Program-made: the position numbers and the translations under genes
Origin: Spirosoma sp. SC4-14
GTDB taxonomy: Bacteria > Bacteroidota > Bacteroidia > Cytophagales > Spirosomataceae
NCBI RefSeq assembly: GCF_037201965.1
Contig: NZ_CP147518.1
Location: 4,395,001-4,459,000, forward strand
DNA: 64,000 bases
Direction of reading: 5' to 3'
Shown: positions 45,827 through 55,572 of the stretch, in pieces
Layout: each line of letters opens with the position of its first letter
Position numbering within the stretch: position 1 is the first letter of the stretch
The notes under the pieces: generated by a model
What the model was told of the DNA's origin: nothing
Databases searched by the model: none
The model's input: only the letters and a program-made list of their open reading frames with translations

Positions 45827-45888
45827 CAATTGTCATTGGTCATTTGCCTTCGGCATCATTGGTAATAGACTAATGACCAATAACAATT
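45827..45888. repeat. Gene-end inverted repeat (ATTGGTCAT type)
   Basis: Arms at 45827-45844 (CAATTGTCATTGGTCATT) and 45872-45888 (AATGACCAATAACAATT) pair with one mismatch and a one-base bulge. The repeat fills the space between the FAD oxidoreductase stop and the GH20 start. Confidence 0.6.
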
Positions 45889-45907
45889 CTTAGACAGTTT
45901 ATGGAGC

Positions 45908-47629
45908 TTACGGTTTAGGCCAGTGCGTTTCAATTCCCTGTGAACGAACCATTGTCTGGAAACCGTCAAGTAGCGGTTTCTGCTCCCGAACCGCACGGGG
46001 AATTACTTTTTTGTCGCGTGCATAGGCGACCAGCATTCCGACGGCTTCGCCAATACTCCACTCGACGGGGTGCAGCCGGTAACAGCCATTGGTGATATGG
46101 GTGGTACCGATGTTCTTATTGGCAGGCAACAGGTTTTCAACGCGTTTGGGCAACAGTGCTCCCAGTGGAATCTGGAACGGCAATGATCCAAAGTCGATGT
46201 AGTTGTTGCCACTCGTGCTGGGGTGTAAATCAATGTGATAATAGCCCACGCCCACACTATCGTAAAAATCGGCGGCTGTATTGTCTTTCCTGCCAGTCAC
46301 AAGAGCGCGATTATCGGCACCGACGTGTTCTTCCAGCACGGTAAAGACTGCCTTTATACGCCTACCCTCGCGTATGTAAGGATACTTGGCCAGGCCATCT
46401 TCGGTGCCCATCATGTCGCCACGCAGGCGCAGGCCAGGCCATCCCCGACCGCCATCGGGTCGGGGTGCTTCGGTTTGTAGCCAGTAGAGTAACGACAGAC
46501 TAAGTTGTTTGGCCCGCTCGACGTGTTTTCTAAAATCGCTTTCGCTGGCACCAATCAGATTTCCGAGCGTGTAATCGTTTTGCGGCCAGTTGACATTGGT
46601 GATGTCGCCTGCATAAGTACCGGGCTTAAAATTAGCTTTACTGATAATCCGACGATAATTCCATAGGTTCAGGTTATCGCCCGTGCTGATGCCTTCGGGA
46701 TGAAAGCCCAGTTTCTTTGGCTCCAGCGTTTTCGGATTCGAATAGGCCAGATCCAGCAGTTTACCCGACCAGGCCGGGGTCAGCTTCGGGGTGTAGTTAC
46801 GCCAGAAATGATACTCCTTCGGTTTGTCGATCACGTGGTTGACACCCGCCACATAATCCATCGCAAAGCACATCGTAAATGCCTGGCAACTGTTAGGATC
46901 GGCTTTTTCGGGCGCGTGTAATTCGTGCGTATCCCGGCGCGATTCGGCCCCGGTCACGAACTCGGTTTTGGTCAGTGGCAATAAATCGCCCAATTCTGTA
47001 GCATCGACAAAATACGGTGCCGACAGGATGACTTCCCGACCACTTCGCTGGCTAATGGCTTTCAGCGCCTGAACGCGATCGCCACTCACATCGGCAGCCG
47101 TTATTTTATGTTCGGTCAACAGCGTCAACTGACCTGAACTCAAATACGGAGCCATCATTTGCTGAAGCACGGCCAGCGCCACTCGTGGTTCATGACAGAG
47201 TTTCGACACCACCCCGTCGCCCGGATTCAGGTTTGGGCGATTCCGGGCCGCATCGGTCAGTGGGTAGTGCTGAATGTAGTAGTTGCGAATCGCATTCCGA
47301 AAGTCGCGATAAAGCTTTGTGGCCCCGTGTGTTTCGATCCACGGATGTTCGTCGGGCGGAACGCCCTGCTGGGTCAACTGCCCGCCAATCCAGTCTGTTT
47401 CTTCGGTCAGGACCACCATCAGGTGATTGCGCAACGCAGCCAACGCAGCCGCACAGCCGCCCAACCCACCACCGGCAATAACCAGATCGGCTTTGTATTC
47501 GGCCTGCCCGGCTCGCAGAAACGGTTGCCCGGTCGAGTCGTATGCAGCCGCCGAAAATGCTGGCAATGAAGCCGCCAAAGCAACTCCACTCCCAACTGAT
47601 ACTTGTTCTATAAAACTCCGTCTATTCAT
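45908..47629 (-). CDS. FAD-dependent oxidoreductase with Tat-like signal
   Basis: Flavoprotein of 573 residues of the FAD_oxidored (PF12831) type. A twin-Arg motif (MNRRSFIEQ) and hydrophobic stretch suggest Tat export. The FAD-binding Rossmann motif is DLVIAGGGLGGCAAALAAL, followed by TEETDWIGGQLTQQG, which family members share. Substrate is unknown; such proteins are often found in PULs. The ATG at 47629 sits 17 bases after the SusD stop, and an upstream ATG (47659) would overlap it. Confidence 0.88.
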   Translation of the reverse strand: MNRRSFIEQVSVGSGVALAASLPAFSAAAYDSTGQPFLRAGQAEYKADLVIAGGGLGGCAAALAALRNHLMVVLTEETDWIGGQLTQQGVPPDEHPWIETHGATKLYRDFRNAIRNYYIQHYPLTDAARNRPNLNPGDGVVSKLCHEPRVALAVLQQMMAPYLSSGQLTLLTEHKITAADVSGDRVQALKAISQRSGREVILSAPYFVDATELGDLLPLTKTEFVTGAESRRDTHELHAPEKADPNSCQAFTMCFAMDYVAGVNHVIDKPKEYHFWRNYTPKLTPAWSGKLLDLAYSNPKTLEPKKLGFHPEGISTGDNLNLWNYRRIISKANFKPGTYAGDITNVNWPQNDYTLGNLIGASESDFRKHVERAKQLSLSLLYWLQTEAPRPDGGRGWPGLRLRGDMMGTEDGLAKYPYIREGRRIKAVFTVLEEHVGADNRALVTGRKDNTAADFYDSVGVGYYHIDLHPSTSGNNYIDFGSLPFQIPLGALLPKRVENLLPANKNIGTTHITNGCYRLHPVEWSIGEAVGMLVAYARDKKVIPRAVREQKPLLDGFQTMVRSQGIETHWPKP

Positions 47630-47645
47630 GCTTTTACAATTCCAT

Positions 47646-49340
47646 TTACCAACCCTCATTCTGGGTCAGCGATGGGTTAATGTCACGCTCCGATTGCGGA
47701 ACTGGCAGCAAGGTAAGCTTCGGGTACCAATACCGATTTTCGCGTATATACCGAAGGTTTTCGCTGCCGGTATATACTGGAATGTTGTTCAGGTCGTGTA
47801 CCGAACTGGTTTTGAAAGTAGGAATCGGGGGCACATTGGCCGGGTCTTTGGCAACGCCCATCACCTGCTGCGGCATGACAATATCGGCAATTCCCCACCG
47901 ACGGATATCGAACCAGCGGAATCCTTCCATAGCCAGTTCGGCAACCCGCTCCCGACGCACCAGTTGCCGAAGCTTGTTCTGATCGTTCTGAATAGCCGCA
48001 TCGACTGTTGGCTGACCAGCCCGCTTCCGCACCTGATTGAGGGCACTGATAACTGAATCGTCGAGTTGGTTCAGTTCAATTTTCGCTTCCGCATACATTA
48101 GCAGTATTTCGGCATACCGCATCTGAATAAACCCAACGCGGGCCGTGAAGGCATCTTCGGCCGTAAACGTGTATTTGGCGTGTAACAACCCTACCCCGCT
48201 TTTGGCTGGTCCGTAGGCATTGTCATAATCGGCATTGGTACGTGTAGTCCAGCTACCATCGGCATTCTTAAACGAGGTAGTATTTTTATAGATGTCGTAA
48301 ACCAGTGTTTTCAGATTCATAAAAATCGTATCGCCCGGAATCGACACCGTATATTTCAGGCGCATATCGCGGTTCTGGCTCGGCTTTGCCGGATTATAAA
48401 CCGCCGATTCGTCAATCCGTTTGCCGTCTTTGGCCTCGAACATATCGACCAGCCGCTGCTGCGGAAACCGCCCCGACTGCCCCCCGGCGGCTCTGGAAAT
48501 ACTCCCCAGCGGATGGTACGAAATGGCATTGGCATCGGCCTCCGAATACAGAATCAGGTACATGATTTCCTTGCCAGCATTGGTAAGTTGTCCGGCTCGG
48601 GTAAATAAATCGCCAAAGTTTGGATTCAGTCCCAACCCAGAGCCATCAATGATCTGTTTGGCAGCATCGGCGGCCACCTGATATTCTTTATTGAACAGCG
48701 CCGTACGTGCCTTGAAACCCAACGCAACAGCTTTACTCATCCGACCCAGATCGGAAGGCGACCAGGGAAGGGCTGCTGCTGCGGCATCCAGTTCACTGTA
48801 GATAAACCTGATCACATCGGCCTTTGGCGTACGCGCCTGCGTGTAAAACTCAGTGGGCAAAAGAGGCTTCGTAATCAGCGGCACATCGCCAAACATAATC
48901 ACCAGATAGAAATAGGCATAGACCCGCAAGACCCGCGCTTCGGCCTGAAGCCGGTTGTAGGTGGCCGCCGGTACATTGTTTTTGCCTACTTCCATCCCAT
49001 CCAGCATGGTATTGGCCCGCTGAATGGTCGTATAGGCCAGCGACCAGATATTTTTCGGGTGTGCATTGTAGACATCGAAATTACCTTCGCCCAAATCGAC
49101 GGCACGCAGCAACGCAATATCCGTCCAGCCATCCATCATCGACTGGTAGGCCGTGTTGCCCGTATTCCAGTAAGCCGATTTGTAGACAGCGTTCAGAGCC
49201 GCGTTCATTTCGGTCTGGTTGTTAAAAAACTGTCCGGTGGCTGGCGCATCGAGCGGAGCCTGCTCCAGATACTCCTTACAGCCCGACAACAAAGTCATCG
49301 AAAGGCATAAGCCCGCTATATAAAGAATTCGCTTGTTCAT
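47646..49340 (-). CDS. SusD/RagB-family glycan-binding lipoprotein
   Basis: Outer-membrane lipoprotein of 564 residues with lipobox Cys21 (LLSGC). SusD hallmarks: KEYLEQAPLDAPATGQFFNNQTEMNAALNAVY, AEARVLRVYAYFYLVIMFGDVPLI, and the C-terminal RRERVAELAMEGFRWFDIRRWG with NPSLTQNEGW. It starts four bases after the SusC stop, so expression is coupled. Confidence 0.96.
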   Translation of the reverse strand: MNKRILYIAGLCLSMTLLSGCKEYLEQAPLDAPATGQFFNNQTEMNAALNAVYKSAYWNTGNTAYQSMMDGWTDIALLRAVDLGEGNFDVYNAHPKNIWSLAYTTIQRANTMLDGMEVGKNNVPAATYNRLQAEARVLRVYAYFYLVIMFGDVPLITKPLLPTEFYTQARTPKADVIRFIYSELDAAAAALPWSPSDLGRMSKAVALGFKARTALFNKEYQVAADAAKQIIDGSGLGLNPNFGDLFTRAGQLTNAGKEIMYLILYSEADANAISYHPLGSISRAAGGQSGRFPQQRLVDMFEAKDGKRIDESAVYNPAKPSQNRDMRLKYTVSIPGDTIFMNLKTLVYDIYKNTTSFKNADGSWTTRTNADYDNAYGPAKSGVGLLHAKYTFTAEDAFTARVGFIQMRYAEILLMYAEAKIELNQLDDSVISALNQVRKRAGQPTVDAAIQNDQNKLRQLVRRERVAELAMEGFRWFDIRRWGIADIVMPQQVMGVAKDPANVPPIPTFKTSSVHDLNNIPVYTGSENLRYIRENRYWYPKLTLLPVPQSERDINPSLTQNEGW

Positions 49341-49344
49341 GTCG

Positions 49345-52300
49345 TTAGAAATTGATGTTCAAACCAACCGTATATGTCCGCATGATGGGGTAAAACTCGC
49401 CACCCGTGTCGCGCTGTTCGGGATCGAAGCCGGGGAAGAAGTTGGTCCAGGTTACCAGGTTCTGACCGCTCAGATATACCCGCGCCGACTTGATTTTGGC
49501 CTTGTTGGTCAGCGCTGTCGGAATCGTATAGCCCAGCACCACGTTTTTCAACCGCAGATAAGCCGCCGACCGCACCCAGAACGACGAGGTTACGTAGTTG
49601 TTCGGAATGCTGTTGGCCGTTAGCCGGGGATAGGCCGCAGTTGTGTTATCGGGCGACCAGTAATCTTTCTGGTACTCGAACATAGTACCCTGAAAATTGG
49701 CCGAGTAGAAAGGCTGGGCGGCCGTCCCCGAGAGGTAGTTATCTTTCTTGCCAACCCCCTGAAAGAAGGCTGTAAAGTCGAAGCCTTTGTACTGTCCCGA
49801 CAGGTTCAGGCTATATTCATAACGGGGAAAATAATTGCCCAGGATGGTGCGGTCGTAGCTGTCGATCTTGTTGTCTGGCACACCATTTGGGCCGCTGATG
49901 TCGCGATAACGAATATCGCCGGGAGCCGTGTTGCCATACTGAAACGGCGCATTTTTCACTTCTTCCGCGCTCTGAAACAACCCATCGGCAATGTAGCCGT
50001 AATATGAATCGAGCGCATAGCCTTCCTGCTGAATGGTAGCGCCATTGATGATCGGTTTGCCGCCATTATTGAGCAGTGTATTTTTCACATCCGACGCATT
50101 CAACTGCACCTGATAGCTAAAATCACGGATCTTATCGCGCCAGCCGACACCCAGTTCCCAGCCTTTGTTGCGCATCGAACCGGAATTGACAAACGGAGCC
50201 GTCAGCCCAACATACGATGGCACCGGCACCAGTTGCAGCATATCGACAATGTCGCGCTGGAAAAAATCGGCCGTTATGTTCAGTCGATTGCGCAGCAAAC
50301 TAAAGTCGCCACCAATGTCAAGAATCTTCGACGTTTCCCAACGGATATTCGGATTAGCCGCCGTTGTGAGTGCATAGCCAGGGTTGACAACGTTGTTGAA
50401 ATAGTAGTTGTAGGCCGAACCCGAATTAAACAGCGAGTAAGTCGGATAATAGTCCGAAGCCCCATTTCGGATCAGGTTCTGATTACCAAGCGATCCATAC
50501 GACGCCCGGATTTTTGCTTCGGGAATGATTTTACTGAGCCCCGTCCAGAAACGTTCCTGCGAAATCCGCCAACCGCCCGACACCGACGGGAATAGCTGCC
50601 ACCAGTTGTTCTGTCGAAACCGCGACGAGGCATCCCAGCGGCCGTTTACTTCCAGCAGGTATTTTTCGTCGTAATTATAGTTCAACCGACCATAGGCCGA
50701 CACCATCGAATACCGGCTTTCGCCACCGCTCATCGTCTGGCCAAGCTGGTCGCCACTATCCAGGTAGGGTCGTTCGGGTGAGAGCAGATTCTGCCGGAAT
50801 GTATTCACATTACTGGTACTGAAATCTTCGGTGCTGAACCCACCCAGAATCGTAAAATCGTGTTTACCAAACGATTTGGTATAGGTAGCCTGGGTTCTGA
50901 ACAGATTCTGGGTATTTTGTGCGTAGTTGTCGCTCAGTGAATTCAGGGCAGGCCAGGGCCGGGCAAACACCAGAGTATTGTTGGCCACATCGGCCGTGTA
51001 GATGTCGTACTGATCCATAAACCGCCGGTTGCGGGAATTGTAGGTGTTCGAACTATAAGTTGCCAGCAGTTCCAGCCCCGCAACCGGTTTGTAGGTCAAT
51101 GTGCCTTTAATAATCTGCGAGTTGGTCAGTGTACGATTGAATCCGCCATCCTGTGCCTGTGCCGCCGGATTGGCATTCGACCAGCCCTCACCCCACTGCC
51201 CCGAATTGTATTGTCCGGGTGTGGTAGCCGGAAAGCCTAACATCTCGCGGATGATGTACTCGGGCGTATTCTGACCGGGCCACAACCGATTCATTTTATT
51301 CAGAACCAGGTCCATAGAGGCCGATAGCTTATCGGTAATGGCCACATCGGTGTTAAAGCGCAGGTCCATCCGTTTATAATTCGTGTTTGCCGTCAGCCCG
51401 TTCTGGTCGAGGAAACTGCCGGAGGCAAACAGTTTTACCCGTTCTCCCCCTACCGACACATTCAGGTTATGGTTCTGCATGAGGCCATTGTTGGTCAATA
51501 CCAGTTTCTTCCAGTCGGTATTGAAGAGCGTCAGATTATCGGGGCCATTTTTCTCATAGGCGGCAATTTGTTGCGTAAACACTGCCGGTAAACCGCTGTT
51601 GACCTGCGCTACATCCCAGTATTTCATGTGTTCGAGCGCATTCACTTTCTGCGGCAAATCGGTGGGTTCCTGCTTCAGGCCATAGGCATTATAGCTAACA
51701 TTCACGCCTTTGGCTCCCCGCTTGGTTGTGATCAGGACAACGCCGTTGGCCGCCCGCGACCCATACACCGCAGCCGCAGCGGCATCTTTCAGAATCGATA
51801 TGCTGGCAATGTTGTTGGGATCGATGGCATCCAGACTCATCTCCACATTATCGACCAGAATCAGCGGATTCTGCCCCGCATTGATCGAGCCAACACCCCG
51901 AATCCGGATGGTACCCGCATCGCCACCGGGCGCCCCCGACTGCTGGGTGATGGTTACGCCCGGTGCAGCCCCCTGCAACGCCAGCGATGTAGAGCCTACC
52001 TGCCGATTCGTAAGCGATTTACTTTCAATGACAGCTACGGCACCCGTCAGGTTTATTTTCTTCTGCGTACCATAACCAACGACCACCACTTCGTTCAGGG
52101 TTTTAGTATCTTCGGCCAGCGTGGCATTGTATTCGCCCGCCCCATCGAAGGCCACTTCTTTGCTAACGGTACCCATAAACGAGAACACCAGCGTACCACG
52201 CTGCTCACTGACACGAAGGGTATATAAACCCTCGGCATCGGTCGTTGTACCCACCGTTGTGTTTTTCACAACCACCGTCACGCCCGGCAGCACAGCGCCC

Positions 52301-52428
52301 GTCGCATCGGTTACCTTTCCGCGAAGTAGCTGCTGGCTCTGAGCAGCAACGTAGGTTTGTTGACACAGCGAAATCAGCAGGGCAAGCAGCCAGCCGATAC
52401 GCCATCTCTGCGTAAAGAAGTTTTGCAT
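49345..52428 (-). CDS. SusC/RagA-family TonB-linked outer-membrane channel
   Basis: Receptor of 1027 residues with a signal peptide, a CarboxypepD_reg domain (LRGKVTDATGAVLPGVTVVV), the TonB-box region LNEVVVVGYGTQKK, the plug signature ISILKDAAAAAVYGSRAANG, and a barrel ending VGLNINF. With the downstream SusD it imports oligosaccharides released at the surface. A 185-bp gap separates it from the DUF4127 gene, so it may have its own promoter in addition to read-through. Confidence 0.96.
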   Translation of the reverse strand: MQNFFTQRWRIGWLLALLISLCQQTYVAAQSQQLLRGKVTDATGAVLPGVTVVVKNTTVGTTTDAEGLYTLRVSEQRGTLVFSFMGTVSKEVAFDGAGEYNATLAEDTKTLNEVVVVGYGTQKKINLTGAVAVIESKSLTNRQVGSTSLALQGAAPGVTITQQSGAPGGDAGTIRIRGVGSINAGQNPLILVDNVEMSLDAIDPNNIASISILKDAAAAAVYGSRAANGVVLITTKRGAKGVNVSYNAYGLKQEPTDLPQKVNALEHMKYWDVAQVNSGLPAVFTQQIAAYEKNGPDNLTLFNTDWKKLVLTNNGLMQNHNLNVSVGGERVKLFASGSFLDQNGLTANTNYKRMDLRFNTDVAITDKLSASMDLVLNKMNRLWPGQNTPEYIIREMLGFPATTPGQYNSGQWGEGWSNANPAAQAQDGGFNRTLTNSQIIKGTLTYKPVAGLELLATYSSNTYNSRNRRFMDQYDIYTADVANNTLVFARPWPALNSLSDNYAQNTQNLFRTQATYTKSFGKHDFTILGGFSTEDFSTSNVNTFRQNLLSPERPYLDSGDQLGQTMSGGESRYSMVSAYGRLNYNYDEKYLLEVNGRWDASSRFRQNNWWQLFPSVSGGWRISQERFWTGLSKIIPEAKIRASYGSLGNQNLIRNGASDYYPTYSLFNSGSAYNYYFNNVVNPGYALTTAANPNIRWETSKILDIGGDFSLLRNRLNITADFFQRDIVDMLQLVPVPSYVGLTAPFVNSGSMRNKGWELGVGWRDKIRDFSYQVQLNASDVKNTLLNNGGKPIINGATIQQEGYALDSYYGYIADGLFQSAEEVKNAPFQYGNTAPGDIRYRDISGPNGVPDNKIDSYDRTILGNYFPRYEYSLNLSGQYKGFDFTAFFQGVGKKDNYLSGTAAQPFYSANFQGTMFEYQKDYWSPDNTTAAYPRLTANSIPNNYVTSSFWVRSAAYLRLKNVVLGYTIPTALTNKAKIKSARVYLSGQNLVTWTNFFPGFDPEQRDTGGEFYPIMRTYTVGLNINF

Positions 52429-52612
52429 AAGTCAATCAATTTGGCGTTTGTAAAGAGAAAAGAGGTTTTATAAAAACAGAAGGCAATACAATCCCCGGCC
52501 AGCGATTTTGCTGGGTTAGTATAAATAGTCGGTAACGGTAAAATTCAGTTATCCAACGTGGAGACACGAAGTTCGCCAAGGAAACGGCAATCGCTCAGGT
52601 CACCCTTCCGGG

Positions 52613-54241
52613 CTACTCCGTGCTTTCTGTACAACGTATATCGAAATCAATCATGGCTTCGAAAGTACGGTTCCAGGGCAGATCGAACCGGAGCGCTGTG
52701 GGTTTCGAACACCGCACGGATTTCTGCAAACTACCCGAACGTTTGTATTCATAATTGGTAATCAGCTCATCGAACGACTTTTGTAGCAGTTCCTGACAAT
52801 ACGTTTCCACCTGCTTTGTCATGGCATCGCTCATCAGCGTTGAACTCCGCCCGACCTGTTTTGCAAACTGGTTGGCCTTCGCCCGAATCTGGTTGTGGAA
52901 ATAGTAGTCATCGAGCACGCGGTGCATCAGAAACCAGTTTTGAGCGGTCCAGATCCGATCGGCCACACCGGGTGTGGCGATAGACTGTTTCAACAGTTTT
53001 GTCTCGGCAAGGGTAAACACAACGCCCTGCGGTAATGCCGTACCGATGGTATTTCCGGCCGTATTCCAGGAAGCATAGCCGCTTAATTCGGGTAGCAGAT
53101 GGCGTTTTTCCAGGGCCATCGTAAATGGCGTATCGCCACCCTGCACATCGCCTTTCGGGTCGACATCGGCCACGATTACGCGCTTTTTCTGCGCAATTTT
53201 CTGCGCAATCTCATCCGCAAAACTATCGGCCCGACCGGTTTCGAACCGCGAAGCAAAGACATAGTACAGGACATCGGCATCCTGTTCGTTGGTCACTTCC
53301 TGCGAGCCCGTTGCCTTGATATGAAAACTAACCGTCTGGTGCAAAGGCCGATCTTCGAACGGCATGACCGTGTTACTCAGTTTTTGGGACGAATACACGG
53401 CTTTGATTTTCGGGGAGAAATTGGCGTGTTTGTTCAGGGCTCGTGCCAGCAACAGCATCGACACTTCATCGGCACCGGGTTGAACGGCAATTTTTTCAGT
53501 CAGTTTCAGCCGCTTTGTTTCGGCAATCAGCGTTTCGCGGTCGGCAATATGAACGCCCTTGGGTTTGGCATCGTCCTGCGTAAGCAGCAAATAGTCGATA
53601 ACACCCCGCCGAACCAGCGCAATGGCCAGTTGATTGATGCGCAGATTGCGGGAACGGGCCTGTTTATAATCGGCAAGTCCTTCGGTCGGAATTTCCCGTT
53701 CCAGTTTCGCCGTTTCAGCTTTCGACTCAGGATCGGCCCCTACTGATACTTCTGCCCAATGGGCCAGTTTCTCGCGGTAGGCTTCATTGTGCTGATCGGC
53801 CGTTGGCGCCAGCCGCATCACCACACTCTGGCCATAAATTTTCAGCGAGGGAGCCCGTTTGCGTAAGGTCGAGATAATATCCAGTCGTTTACGCGCCTGT
53901 TCGTATGAAACATCGTGCACGCGCGACCCCACCAGCCCACCATAGGCCAGCATATCGAGCGCAATGATAGCCGCATCGAACGAATTTAACTCCTGCTGTT
54001 GCAGCCAGGCAATAATTTTATCGGACTGGCCGGGGGTTGTAAATCGGCCCAGCAACTCCATGGGCGGAGCCACTACCTGCGCATTACCGATTAGCCCCAT
54101 CCGCTCCGTAAACTGCAGACAGGGTGGCCGATCATCGAGCGGAATAAATAGAATCCGCGCACTAAAACCCGGCTCTTTGCTGGCAAATGCCGACAAGCGT
54201 AAGCCAGCCAAAAGCACAAGAAGGGTTAGGAATCGAGTCAT
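52613..54241 (-). CDS. DUF4127 family protein
   Basis: Secreted protein of 542 residues with a signal peptide. The defining early motif is ILFIPLDDRPPCLQFTERMG, followed by LDMLAYGGLVGSR and a middle block YLLLTQDDAKPKG, all DUF4127 features. No enzymatic activity is established. The acidic and His-containing motifs (LDDRP, QDDA, GDTPF) could bind a metal. Placement between a sugar transporter and SusC suggests a role in handling the same glycan; this is inference. Confidence 0.87.
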   Translation of the reverse strand: MTRFLTLLVLLAGLRLSAFASKEPGFSARILFIPLDDRPPCLQFTERMGLIGNAQVVAPPMELLGRFTTPGQSDKIIAWLQQQELNSFDAAIIALDMLAYGGLVGSRVHDVSYEQARKRLDIISTLRKRAPSLKIYGQSVVMRLAPTADQHNEAYREKLAHWAEVSVGADPESKAETAKLEREIPTEGLADYKQARSRNLRINQLAIALVRRGVIDYLLLTQDDAKPKGVHIADRETLIAETKRLKLTEKIAVQPGADEVSMLLLARALNKHANFSPKIKAVYSSQKLSNTVMPFEDRPLHQTVSFHIKATGSQEVTNEQDADVLYYVFASRFETGRADSFADEIAQKIAQKKRVIVADVDPKGDVQGGDTPFTMALEKRHLLPELSGYASWNTAGNTIGTALPQGVVFTLAETKLLKQSIATPGVADRIWTAQNWFLMHRVLDDYYFHNQIRAKANQFAKQVGRSSTLMSDAMTKQVETYCQELLQKSFDELITNYEYKRSGSLQKSVRCSKPTALRFDLPWNRTFEAMIDFDIRCTESTE

Positions 54242-54261
54242 ATAGAAAAGAGGTTGGTTAA

Positions 54262-54337
54262 TGTTTGGTCATTGGGTATTGGTCATTAGTTACTGCTCAT
54301 TTGTATTTGCTAATGACCAATACCTAATGACTAATCA
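54262..54337. repeat. Gene-end inverted repeat supplying a stop codon
   Basis: Twenty-eight-base arms (54262-54289 and 54310-54337) are nearly exact inverted copies built from TATTGGTCATTAG. The right arm runs into the transporter gene: its TAG stop (54324-54326) and the last residues AVISH are encoded by the repeat. Confidence 0.75.
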
Positions 54338-55568
54338 CCGCCTTATAGCCATTGAGTCCGTAAAACAAGATGTATCCGTAGCAGGCAATGGGCAACAGGA
54401 AAGCTACGGACCAGGTGAACTGATCGATCAGGAGTCCCTGGCAAAACGATACCACTGCACCGCCTGCAATAGCCGTCGAGAGCAGGCCGGAAGCCTGGGT
54501 AGTAAACCGGCCGAGACCCTGTACCGATAGTGAAAAAATGATAGCGAACATGATGGAGTTGCATAATCCCACAGCGATCATGGTCCAGACGGCCACATAA
54601 CCCGTTGAATTGATCGAGATCGCCACCAGCGCCATGGCCACCGTAGCACAGATGGTCAGAATGACCGACGGCCTGATGGATTTGAGCAAGCCCGCGCCAA
54701 TGAACCGGCCAACCAGCATGCTGCCCCAATAAAAAGCGACAAAGCTATTGGCCTCATTCTCGGAAATCTGTAAGGTATCGGCAATGTAGTTGGTCAGAAA
54801 GGTGCCGATAGACACCTCCGCCCCGACATAACAGAAAATACCGCCGATGCCAAACCGCAAATTCCGAAACGAAAAAACGGTTTTCCCTGCTACCGTTACG
54901 CTCGTTTCGCTACCTGTAGTCTTGATAACGGGCAGATTAAGCCGCCAGACGACCAGGGCAATGCAAATCAGCAAAGCCGCAATACCCAGATACGGATACC
55001 GAACGGCATCGCCCGACGCATGGGATTGCGCCAGTGGTGCCAGAATAAAATAGGCACCAAACAACGGCGCCACCGTTGTCCCCATCGACCCAACGCCCTG
55101 AATCAGCGTCAGCCGGGCTGATGCTGTTTTGGCTGGCCCCAGCACGGTTATGTAAGGATTGGCCGCCACCTGCAACAGCACAATACCGATGGCAATCACG
55201 AACAGAGCCGCCAGAAACAACGAATACAGATGCAGGGCCGAGGCCGGAAAAAACAGAACTGCTCCCAATCCAGCAATACCGAACCCCATCACCATACCAG
55301 CCTTGTAGCCCACTTTTTCAACAATTCGGCCGGCCGGAATCGACATAATGCCGTAGGTCAGAAAAAAGTAAAACTGCACCAGCGACGACTGCGAATAAGT
55401 CAGGCTAAAGCCTTTCCTGAAAAAGGGAACCAGCGTGTCGTTCAGACAGGTGATGAATCCCATCATGAAATAAAGCACAGCCAGCGACAGTAAGGCCGGG
55501 GTGTAATTCTGCCTCCCCTGCGCTGTCGGTTCTTCGACCGTTATGGTTTGTAGCGGAACGTTTGCCAT
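54324..55568 (-). CDS. FucP-like sugar MFS transporter
   Basis: Inner-membrane symporter of 414 residues with 12 predicted helices. FucP/GluP-type phrases are LAVLYFMMGFITCLNDTLVPFF, GRIVEKVGYKAGMVMG and QVAANPYITVLGP. It should carry monosaccharides such as GlcNAc or ManNAc into the cytoplasm; exact sugar inferred from neighbours. The ATG at 55568 lies four bases after the epimerase stop and is preferred to 55610, which would start inside that gene. Its stop codon is provided by an inverted repeat. Confidence 0.92.
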   Translation of the reverse strand: MANVPLQTITVEEPTAQGRQNYTPALLSLAVLYFMMGFITCLNDTLVPFFRKGFSLTYSQSSLVQFYFFLTYGIMSIPAGRIVEKVGYKAGMVMGFGIAGLGAVLFFPASALHLYSLFLAALFVIAIGIVLLQVAANPYITVLGPAKTASARLTLIQGVGSMGTTVAPLFGAYFILAPLAQSHASGDAVRYPYLGIAALLICIALVVWRLNLPVIKTTGSETSVTVAGKTVFSFRNLRFGIGGIFCYVGAEVSIGTFLTNYIADTLQISENEANSFVAFYWGSMLVGRFIGAGLLKSIRPSVILTICATVAMALVAISINSTGYVAVWTMIAVGLCNSIMFAIIFSLSVQGLGRFTTQASGLLSTAIAGGAVVSFCQGLLIDQFTWSVAFLLPIACYGYILFYGLNGYKAVISH

Positions 55569-55572
55569 ACAA

